NCBI GenBank assembly: GCA_964236535.1
Contig: CAXSEF010000103.1
Location: 1 to 10,919 of the forward strand
DNA length: 10,919 nt
Direction: 5' to 3'
Source: CAXSEF01 sp964236535
Lineage (GTDB): Bacteria; Pseudomonadota; Alphaproteobacteria; Acetobacterales; Acetobacteraceae
How positions within the stretch are numbered: position 1 is the stretch's first letter; each line of letters opens with the position of its first letter. Made by a program: the position numbers and the translations under genes. This document shows, one piece after another, positions 1 through 5,666 of the stretch. The notes beneath the pieces were generated by a model. That model searched no databases. It saw only the letters and a list, made by a program, of their open reading frames with translations, and was not told where the DNA came from.

Positions 1-213
1 GATGGCTGCTGATCCCTCAGCAACCTCCTACACCACGCCCCAGGACACGACTCAGAGCGGTGCGTCGCCCTGCGTGGCTTTGACCAGCGTGCGCCACACT
101 GCCGAGACTTCCGGCTACGCCCGATCGCCGAACGCGCGTGTTGCTGGGCGCGGTCCCGCGAACTTGCCGACAGGCGGTCCGTTGTCGGGCCGGGATTTCC
201 ATCAGGACACACC
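1..213. other. Non-coding or unrecognised left edge
   Basis: No recognisable gene. A short open frame covers most of this stretch on the plus strand, but its Ser/Thr/Pro/Arg-rich translation resembles no family I know and it runs into the DUF3597 start in another frame. A weak hairpin (CCGACA at 167-172, TGTCGG at 183-188) lies just before the DUF3597 gene. The end of an upstream gene could fall in the first 80 bases, but nothing identifies it. Confidence 0.4.
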
Positions 214-637
214 ATGAGCATCTTTGGTTCCATCATGTCGGCGATCTTCGGTGCTCAGCCGGCGCCGGCCGACGCGGCGCCCTCGGCTGGTGCCGCCGAC
301 GTCCCCGTTTCCGGCATCCTGACGCCCGTGGCGCAACCGCCAAGCCCTGCCGGGATCCGGAGCCCCGGCGGAGTCCAGGGTGTGGACGTAGCGGCGGTGC
401 TGGGCGCAAAGGCGGCGCAAGGGGGGAGAGCCGCTGAACTGGCGCACCTCGATTGTGGACTTGATGAAGCTGCTCGGGCTCGACAGCAGCCTGTCGGCGC
501 GCAAGGAACTGGCGGGCGAGCTACACTATGGCGGCGATTTCGGAGATGCGGCCACAATGAACACGTGGCTGCACAAGGCGGTCATGCAAAAGCTCGCCGA
601 GAACGGCGGTCAAGTGCCGGCGGATCTGAAGGGCTGA
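214..637 (+). pseudogene. DUF3597 domain protein, split by a +1 frameshift
   Basis: This is a small protein of unknown function, DUF3597 family. The N-terminal part (MSIFGSIMSAIFG, then an Ala/Pro-rich linker and GVDVAAVLGAKAAQG) reads in one frame from the ATG at 214. The conserved C-terminal domain (LNWRTSIVDLMKLLGLDSSL, then a segment with ELHYGGD and MNTWLHKAVMQKLAENGG) reads in the next frame and stops at 635-637. Removing one G from the six at 421-426 joins them as AAQG-EPLNWRTS, the order expected for the family, and gives a protein of about 140 residues. An AGGA seven bases before the ATG is a plausible ribosome site. As written, translation would run on in the wrong frame to 744 and lose the domain. 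The family assignment is secure from the C-terminal motif. Whether the extra G is real, phase-variable or a sequencing error cannot be told from one sequence. Confidence 0.85.
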
Positions 638-810
638 AGGAAGGTCAGGCCTCTATCCCGGCCCCGCCACACGCCGAGGGTACGCCAGCCGGGTTGTGCC
701 CTCGACGAATTGGACGCGGGCGGCGTCGACAGGACCGCGCCTGACCACGCCTTTCGTTACGCGGAACCGACATCGCCAAAGCGGGGCGTCGAGGAGTAGG
801 ACTGCGGCTG
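638..810. other. Convergent intergenic spacer
   Basis: This spacer of about 170 bp separates the DUF3597 stop from the convergent stop of the histidine kinase. I see no gene, no strong hairpin with a T-tract and no recognisable repeat. The open frames through it are extensions of the frameshifted DUF3597 reading. Confidence 0.5.
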
Positions 811-2322
811 TCAGGTGATCGCGCGGTGTTTCGGCAGGCGGGCGATGAAGCAGGCGGTGCCGCGGCTGCGGTCAAGGGTCAGGCCGGATGCCGGGCCGCG
901 CAGCAGGCCGGAGACAAGGCGCATCCCCAGGCCGGCACCTTTTTGCGGGTCGAAATCCTCGGGCAGCAGGCCGTCATCCTCGACCACCAGCGAGGCGGCG
1001 CCGTCGGCATCCTGGACAAAGCGGATGCGGACGTCGCCCATACCGTACTTGAGTGAATTGGTGACCAGCTCGGTCAGCACCAGGCCGAGGGTGGGCATGC
1101 TGATCGCGGGCCAGATCACCGCCGCCGCCTCCAGCAGGATGCGCCGGCCCTCCACCGCAGAGGCAAGGCCGGTGCGCAGGTCGTCAACCAGCCCCTCCAG
1201 ATAGAGGTCGACTTGCACGTCGAGCGAGCCGCCCGCCTTGTACAGCCGGTCGTGGATCGCGGAGATGGTGCGCACCCGGGTGGCGCTTTCGGTCAGGTGC
1301 CGCGAGGCCTCCTCGCCGGAAGCGCGGGCCTGAAGCGCCAGCAGATTTTGCACCAGCTGCAAGCTGTTCTTCACCCTGTGGTGGATCTCGACAATCAGCA
1401 GATCCTTGTCGCGCAGCATGTCGTCCTTCGCGCGGATCGCCAGTACCCGGTCGGTGACGTCGCGCGAGATTGCCACGAGCTCATCGGCGTCGCCCGCGTC
1501 GCGCAACGGCGACACCACGACATCCCACCAACTCGGCTCGCCGTCGGCATTCAGCGTATAGGCCTCGAACCGGCCGGTGCCGCCCGCCGCGGCGGCCACG
1601 AGCGCCGCCTCCACCTTAGGAACTTCCTCGGCCGGCCACAGCCCGGTCCACGGCGTGTCCTGCAGCGGCGCGAAGTCGCAGCGATCAAGCAGCTGCAGGC
1701 CGTTCGCGTTGATCGAGCGCAGCAGCCCGTCACGGCTAAGCACTTTCACGCAGTCCGGGCTGGCCTCCAGCAGGGTGCGCACCCGCTCCTCACTGCGCGC
1801 GAGTGCGGCCACACGTTCCTGCTTTTCTAGCGCCACCGTCAGCGTCACCGCCAGAGCGCGCAGGAAAGCGGTGTCGGCGTCGGTGAATGCGGCCCGCTCG
1901 GTTGCGTCGACCTCCAGCACGCCCAGCTTGCGCTCCAACCCGATAGGCACGTTGAGCGCGCTTCGCACCCCGTGCTCGGCAAGCAATTCCGGCATCCGGA
2001 ACCGCGGATCATGCACTGCGTCATTGGACAGAACCGGGATGCCGGCTGCGAATGCAATCGCGGCTGGGCTGTCGGTGCCGTCGAGCCGGGCGTGACCGAC
2101 GGTGCCGGCGCGCCAGCCGACGCCGGAGCACACCAGGAAATCGCCGCAGTCGGGCTGGAACAGCAGCACCTTGGCGAGCCTGGTGCCGAGGCCTTCGGCG
2201 GCCACCCGGCAGGCCTGGTCAAGGATGCGGCTGGGTACGTCCTCGCGGATCGCGAACAGGCCGAAGCCCGAAATCAGATCGTGCTGGCGGTGCATCTCCT
2301 GTGCCGCCGCCGCGCTGATCAT
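811..2322 (-). CDS. GAF-PAS sensor histidine kinase, HisKA_2 type
   Basis: A predicted soluble sensor histidine kinase of 503 residues. There is no hydrophobic segment, so it should sense a cytoplasmic signal. Domains in order: a GAF domain at about 25-168 (including SALNVPIGLERKLGVLEVDA), a PAS domain at about 178-295 ending in ELVAISRDVTDR, a HisKA_2 dimerisation/phosphoacceptor segment at about 300-385 with VEIHHRVKNSLQLVQNLLAL, and a HATPase_c domain at about 400-498. The phosphoacceptor is the His of the HHRVKN motif (His315 by alignment with this class, His314 adjacent). The ATP-binding boxes are ELVTNSLKYG (N422), VVEDDG (D449-D450) and GAGLGMRLV. The HHRVKN motif places it in the HWE/HisKA_2 superfamily common in alphaproteobacteria, whose members often feed stress or light responses. 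No response regulator is encoded nearby, so it is an orphan here. The start at 2322 has only a weak ribosome site. The internal ATG at 2295 has AGGAG too close to serve it. Confidence 0.93.
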   Translation of the reverse strand: MISAAAAQEMHRQHDLISGFGLFAIREDVPSRILDQACRVAAEGLGTRLAKVLLFQPDCGDFLVCSGVGWRAGTVGHARLDGTDSPAAIAFAAGIPVLSNDAVHDPRFRMPELLAEHGVRSALNVPIGLERKLGVLEVDATERAAFTDADTAFLRALAVTLTVALEKQERVAALARSEERVRTLLEASPDCVKVLSRDGLLRSINANGLQLLDRCDFAPLQDTPWTGLWPAEEVPKVEAALVAAAAGGTGRFEAYTLNADGEPSWWDVVVSPLRDAGDADELVAISRDVTDRVLAIRAKDDMLRDKDLLIVEIHHRVKNSLQLVQNLLALQARASGEEASRHLTESATRVRTISAIHDRLYKAGGSLDVQVDLYLEGLVDDLRTGLASAVEGRRILLEAAAVIWPAISMPTLGLVLTELVTNSLKYGMGDVRIRFVQDADGAASLVVEDDGLLPEDFDPQKGAGLGMRLVSGLLRGPASGLTLDRSRGTACFIARLPKHRAIT

Positions 2323-2496
2323 CGTCGGAAAAGCTGTCTGGGCGTCGATCTATCACGTCCCGTCATAAGCTGCGGTCGGAGCACCGGTCGTCCGGCGACC
2401 TTGTTGGGGACGTGCCGCATCAGCCACACGCAGGCACAAGACCATGCTGGCGCAGAGGCACCTTATACCACTCGGGAGCGGACCATAGCGATTGGC

Positions 2497-3075
2497 CTAC
2501 GGTTCTGGCAAGCGACTCCGGGCCGCCGAAGGCCGGGCGTGCGGACCACAGTTCCGGCGCGCGGAGGATGGGCGCAGCCCGTGCAGCGTTACCGGGCGGA
2601 AGGCACGGACGTCCACCCCGACGTCGAACTGCCGCGGCAGCGGGGCGAGCTGACCATGGCTGTGTCCGTGCAGGTTGAGCGCGCCGCGCCGCATGCCGTT
2701 CCACGAGCGCAGCGCGTAGTGGCACAGCACCAGCAGCACGCCGTCGGTAGCGATCTCCGCGTAGTCCTGCACGCTGGCCCAACCCGTCCAGGACCTGACG
2801 CCGGCCGGGTCGTTGTTGCCTGCAACCAGGTGCTTGCGGCCGTGCAGCCGGGACAGCCGTTCGACGAGGCGCATGGCGAAGGCAGCGGCGGAGGCTGGCG
2901 ACCGGGGGCCGAGGGCGACGTCGCCCAGGTGCCAGACCTCGTCGTCCGGACCAACGGTCGCGTTCCAACGCTGCTCCATTGCCGCATCCATTTCGGCCAC
3001 GCTGGCAAACGGACGCCGGTATAGCCCCAGCGCGCCGCCATGGCTGAAATGCGTATCGGCGGTGAAGAATATTAT
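2497..3075 (-). CDS. Calcineurin-like metallophosphoesterase, ATA at start position
   Basis: A predicted cytoplasmic metal-dependent phosphoesterase of about 192 residues. The motif set of the calcineurin-like superfamily is complete and in order: FFTADTHFSH (D7, H9), VWHLGDVAL (D52), HLVAGNNDP (GNND in place of the usual GNHD), LCHYALRSWNG (H119) and LNLHGHSHG (H136, H138). These side chains form the dinuclear metal site. Close relatives start immediately before the IFFTADTHF strand. Here that position is ATA (3075-3073), seven bases after a perfect GGAGG (3087-3083). No ATG, GTG or TTG lies nearby in frame upstream, and the next in-frame ATG would remove the first metal motif. The open frame continues upstream to 3567, but that part overlaps the divergent GT87 gene in antisense and resembles nothing. 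The substrate is unknown; relatives are variously annotated as phosphoesterases acting on nucleotides or phosphoproteins. The gene lies upstream of the kinase on the same strand with a 174-bp gap, so co-transcription is possible but not shown. Confidence 0.85.
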   Translation of the reverse strand: MIFFTADTHFSHGGALGLYRRPFASVAEMDAAMEQRWNATVGPDDEVWHLGDVALGPRSPASAAAFAMRLVERLSRLHGRKHLVAGNNDPAGVRSWTGWASVQDYAEIATDGVLLVLCHYALRSWNGMRRGALNLHGHSHGQLAPLPRQFDVGVDVRAFRPVTLHGLRPSSARRNCGPHARPSAARSRLPEP

Positions 3076-3087
3076 GGCCCGGCCTCC
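3073..3087 (-). promoter_or_regulatory. GGAGG ribosome site followed by ATA
   Basis: On the minus strand GGAGG (3087-3083) is followed by a seven-base spacer and then ATA ATA TTC TTC, which encodes the first strand of the phosphoesterase. Spacing and strength are ideal for initiation, so this decides the start even though the codon is ATA. Either ATA is used as a rare start or an ATG has been lost or miscalled. Confidence 0.65.
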
Positions 3088-3234
3088 AGGAGCCGCGCCA
3101 GCATCGCGCAGGATGGGCGCCGCCGCGAGCCCCCCCCCGTCACGCGGGCCTAACTGTTCGGCAAGGATTTGCGGCCATGCTGCTGCGGCAGCCCGGTGTC
3201 CGCGCCCGGCGGACTGGCCGCACAGGACCAAGCC
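3076..3234. promoter_or_regulatory. Divergent intergenic region with C9 tract
   Basis: This 159-bp space lies between the divergently read phosphoesterase and GT87 genes and must hold the promoters of both. I cannot identify convincing -35/-10 pairs. It contains a run of nine C residues at 3130-3138, the longest homopolymer in the window. Confidence 0.4.
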
Positions 3235-4533
3235 ATGCGTATAGCATCCTGTCTCGCCCGGTCGCATGGCGCAGCAGGGCCGGCGCGCGCCTTGCTGCGC
3301 CATGCCGCAGGCAGCGGCTGGTGTGGCAGCGCCGTCGTGCGTCGCTGGATGGCGACCGCGCTGGTGCTGCAGGTGGTGGTGTTCGCGGTGTTGCTGGCAG
3401 GCACGCATGGCTGGATCGCGCCGCTCGACCATCCGGTCTCGATGGACTTCGTCAGCTTCTATGCCGCCGGGCGGCTCGCCGACCAGGGCCAAGCGGTGCT
3501 GGCCTACAGCCGGGAGGCGCATTTCGCCGCCGAGCAGGCGGTGCTGGGCAAGGGGATCGAGTACCAATACTTCCTCTATCCGCCGCCGTTCCTGCTGGTC
3601 TGCGCGCTGCTGGGACAGCTGCCTTGGGTGGCCGCGTTCCTGGCGTTCCAGGCGGCGAGCCTGCTCGGCTGCCTCGCGGCGCTGCGCGCGACCCTGGACC
3701 TGCCGTGGCGGCGCTGCCTGGTCCCGTTGCTAGCATTTCCTGCGCTGCCCTGGGTGCTGTTGCTGGGACAGAACGCGTTCCTGACGGCGGGTCTGTTCAC
3801 GTGGGCACTGCTGCTGCTGGAACGGCATCCGGTGTTGGCCGGGCTTCTGGCTGCGGGACTCGCATGCAAGCCGCACTACGCACTGCTCATCCCGCTCGCC
3901 TTCGCGGCTGGCGGATACTGGCGTGCCTTCGCTGCCGCCACTCTCGGCACATTCGCGCTGTGCGCCGGCGCCACGCTGGTGTTCGGCACCGGTATCTGGC
4001 CCGCCTATCTCGGCTATTTCGCCGCCTGCCAGCCGGACCTGCAGGCCGGGCTGGTCGGCCGCTTCGGCGCCATGGTCAGTCCCTACGGGGCGCTGCGTGC
4101 GGCTGGCGGCTCGCACGCCGCCGCAGCGTTGCTGCAGGCCGTGGCGCTCGCCGTCTCGGCCACGGTCGTGGCTCTGCTGTGGCGCCGTGGCGCGGCCCTG
4201 CCACTGCGTGCCGCGGCGCTGCTGGCCGGAGCGATGGTCGCGGCACCGATGTCGCTGTTCTACGACCTGATGTTCGCGCTGGCCGCGCTGTGCTGGCTGG
4301 TGCGCCACGGCCGCAAGGAAGGCTTTCCACCCTGGTCGGCGAGCGTGATGGTCGCCTGCTGGCTGCTGCCGGCCGCAGCCCTGGCGCTAGGCGACCGTCA
4401 CGTGCCGGTCGGCGGGCTGGTGGCGCCGGCGCTGCTGGGGATGTGCTGGGTCTGGGCTCGGGGCGAGCAGGCAAGGCGGGCATCGTGTCGCGGCGCTTTT
4501 CGAGCGGATGCGGGCAACCTGTCCCCGGTATAG
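3235..4533 (+). CDS. GT87/DUF2029 membrane glycosyltransferase
   Basis: A predicted polytopic inner-membrane glycosyltransferase of 432 residues in the GT87 (DUF2029) family. Characterised members are polyprenyl-phosphate-mannose-dependent mannosyltransferases that build envelope glycans; the substrate here is not known. It has about nine to eleven hydrophobic segments, beginning with MATALVLQVVVFAVLLAG at about 39-56. Family hallmarks are the periplasmic-loop motif SMDFVSFYAAGRL with a candidate catalytic Asp71, then YQYFLYPPPFLL, the segment WVLLLGQNAFLTAGLFTW, CKPHYALLIPLAF and PMSLFYDLMF. I chose the ATG at 3235 because it follows AGGA with a seven-base gap. The frame is open back to a TTG at 3169, and a shorter start at the Met of residue 39 is possible. 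The stop is only 10 bp from the stop of the convergent lyase gene, so there is no room for a separate terminator. No lipid-carrier or sugar-activating gene is beside it. Confidence 0.88.
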   Translation: MRIASCLARSHGAAGPARALLRHAAGSGWCGSAVVRRWMATALVLQVVVFAVLLAGTHGWIAPLDHPVSMDFVSFYAAGRLADQGQAVLAYSREAHFAAEQAVLGKGIEYQYFLYPPPFLLVCALLGQLPWVAAFLAFQAASLLGCLAALRATLDLPWRRCLVPLLAFPALPWVLLLGQNAFLTAGLFTWALLLLERHPVLAGLLAAGLACKPHYALLIPLAFAAGGYWRAFAAATLGTFALCAGATLVFGTGIWPAYLGYFAACQPDLQAGLVGRFGAMVSPYGALRAAGGSHAAAALLQAVALAVSATVVALLWRRGAALPLRAAALLAGAMVAAPMSLFYDLMFALAALCWLVRHGRKEGFPPWSASVMVACWLLPAAALALGDRHVPVGGLVAPALLGMCWVWARGEQARRASCRGAFRADAGNLSPV

Positions 4534-4543
4534 TCCCGCGGCC

Positions 4544-5365
4544 TTACTTCTCTCCCGCCGCCGCCAGCACCCGCCGCGCCAGCCTGGCCGTCGCTTCGTC
4601 CACCATCGAGCCCGCGACCATCCCTACGCCCTTGCGGTTCTCCTCCAGCACCGCCCGCGCCTCGGCCACCGCAACAGGCGAGGGTGTCAGCGCCGCATTG
4701 ATCGGCCCGACTTGTGCGGGGTGGATCGCCGCCTTGCCCGCGAAGCCCAGCGCCACCGCGCGTGCCGTCTCGTCGCGCAGGCCCTCGGCATCGGCCGGCC
4801 TGAAGAACGGCGTGTCGATCGCGCGGATGCCGGCCAGTGCGCAGGCCAGCACCATGCGCGAGCGTGCGTGCAGCAGCGGCTCCCACTCCGCGGCGGCGCC
4901 CAGGTCGGCCGCGAGGTCGGCGGCGCCCAGGATCAGCGCCTCCAGTCTCGGGGTGGCCTGGGCGATCTCGCGCACCGCCAGCAGCGCCGCGGCGCTCTCC
5001 ACCTGGGCCGCCAGCCGCGTTTCCCAGTCGGCTTCCCGCAGCAGCTGGTCGAGCAGGCGCACCAGAGTCGGCGAGTCCGCCTTGGGCAGGATAAGGATGT
5101 CCGGCCGCGCGTCCGACTGCAGCAGCGCCAGCAGGTCGGCGAGCCCCGCCTGCGTGCCCAGGGCGTTGATGCGCAGCGCCCGTGCCAGCGACGCCGGCTG
5201 CGACAGCGCGGCCAGCGCGTTGTCGCGTGCGCGCCGCTTGTCGGTGGGCGCCACCGAGTCCTCCAGATCAAGGATCAGCACGTCGGCGCCGGCTTCGGCG
5301 GCCCGGTCGAAGCGCTCCGGGCGGGTCGCCGGGGTGAACAGCCAGCTGCGCCGTGGTCCGGTCAT
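4544..5365 (-). CDS. CitE/HpcH-family CoA-ester lyase
   Basis: A predicted cytoplasmic CoA-ester C-C lyase of 273 residues in the HpcH/HpaI aldolase, citrate lyase beta-subunit-like family. The family cleaves or forms malyl-CoA, citramalyl-CoA or related beta-hydroxyacyl-CoA esters by Mg2+-dependent aldol chemistry. The TIM-barrel motifs are in order: RRSWLFTPATRPERFD at the N-terminus, LILDLEDSVAP (30-40), ALRINALGT with Arg65, ILILPKADSP, AAQVESAAALL with Glu123 as a predicted Mg ligand, LILGAADLAADLGA with Asp150 as the second ligand, and AAIHPAQVGPIN near the end. The short length fits stand-alone CitE-like enzymes rather than the citrate lyase complex, and no citD or citF is nearby. The start at 5365 is supported by a strong AAGGAGGG eight bases upstream; the frame is open further to 5419 without conserved sequence. 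The exact substrate cannot be assigned. It occupies the place after imuB where dnaE2 commonly sits. Confidence 0.9.
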   Translation of the reverse strand: MTGPRRSWLFTPATRPERFDRAAEAGADVLILDLEDSVAPTDKRRARDNALAALSQPASLARALRINALGTQAGLADLLALLQSDARPDILILPKADSPTLVRLLDQLLREADWETRLAAQVESAAALLAVREIAQATPRLEALILGAADLAADLGAAAEWEPLLHARSRMVLACALAGIRAIDTPFFRPADAEGLRDETARAVALGFAGKAAIHPAQVGPINAALTPSPVAVAEARAVLEENRKGVGMVAGSMVDEATARLARRVLAAAGEK

Positions 5366-5521
5366 CGGGCAAACCCTCCTTGAGGCGGCAGTGGGCCCTG
5401 TCGGACCGGAAGCAGGCAACCGTGCCCGTGTGCAGGTCGTCCATGTGCAAGTCTGGGCCTCAGGCTTCAGCGGGTTTCCGCCTTGTAACAGCAGGCTTGA
5501 GCGTGCGTGACCGATTTAGGC

Positions 5522-5555
5522 AAGCAAGGCCAGAGGCTCTGCCTCTGGACTCCGC
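5522..5555 (+). repeat. 34-bp dispersed repeat, copy 1
   Basis: These 34 bp recur at 10829-10862 in the same orientation with two mismatches. The copy begins AAGCAAGGCC, contains CTCTGGACTCCGC at its end, and has a perfect 8-bp hairpin core (CCAGAGGC at 5530-5537, GCCTCTGG at 5541-5548, loop TCT). It lies between genes, as does the other copy, consistent with a REP-like dispersed element. Confidence 0.7.
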
Positions 5556-5578
5556 CAGAGGCCTCAGGCCTTTGGCGG
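5552..5578. repeat. 12-bp hairpin
   Basis: An inverted repeat next to repeat copy 1: CCGCCAGAGGCC (5552-5563) pairs with GGCCTTTGGCGG (5567-5578) across a TCA loop, with one G-T wobble. It has no T-tract, so it looks more like a REP-type palindrome than an intrinsic terminator. Confidence 0.6.
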
Positions 5579-5601
5579 GTCTGGACGTAGTCCGCTCAAG
5601 G

Positions 5602-5629
5602 TTCCGACAACCCGCTTGGGTTGTTGGAA
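5602..5629 (-). terminator. Hairpin downstream of imuB, possible terminator
   Basis: TTCCGACAACCC (5602-5613) pairs with GGGTTGTTGGAA (5618-5629) across a GCTT loop, with one wobble pair. It starts about 38 bp beyond the imuB stop on the minus strand and is the strongest stem there. No U-tract follows, so it may slow or protect the transcript end rather than be a classic intrinsic terminator, or it may simply belong to the surrounding repeat element. Confidence 0.4.
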
Positions 5630-5666
5630 TGCGGGCGGAGGGAAAGCCCAGACTTGCTTGCGCGCC

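Larger units (their letters stand above)
5447..5657. repeat. 211-bp hairpin-rich element with 12-bp terminal inverted repeats
   Basis: The gene-free stretch 5366-5666 contains a segment bounded by a perfect 12-bp inverted repeat, GCAAGTCTGGGC at 5447-5458 and GCCCAGACTTGC at 5646-5657. Nested inside are CTTGAGC (5496-5502) with GCTCAAG (5594-5600), and three hairpins listed separately. No open frame inside looks like a gene and no clear target duplication flanks it. Non-coding, palindrome-rich DNA with terminal inverted repeats recalls a MITE or a REP-type element, but the assignment is inference. The right end lies about 9 bp past the imuB stop. The part from 5366 to 5446 is the leader of the lyase gene, where I see no promoter I would defend. 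Confidence 0.5.

Noticed and set aside
2..217. A 71-codon open frame at the left edge.
   Set aside because: No homology signal, no ribosome site visible within the window, and it overlaps the DUF3597 start out of frame.
1972..3024. A 350-codon plus-strand open frame antisense to the kinase and phosphoesterase.
   Set aside because: It is a high-GC antisense shadow; the two minus-strand genes have complete domain motifs.
3076..3567. N-terminal extension of the phosphoesterase frame back to 3567.
   Set aside because: It is antisense to the GT87 5' end, has no conserved sequence, and the GGAGG site at 3087-3083 fits a start at 3075.
3177..5510. A 777-codon open frame on the plus strand.
   Set aside because: It is a shadow: it runs out of frame through GT87 and antisense to the lyase, is Arg/Ala/Ser-rich throughout and has no family motif.
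5447..5657. CRISPR array or tRNA gene in the hairpin-rich gap.
   Set aside because: There are no regularly spaced direct repeats, and the hairpins do not form a cloverleaf with an anticodon arm.
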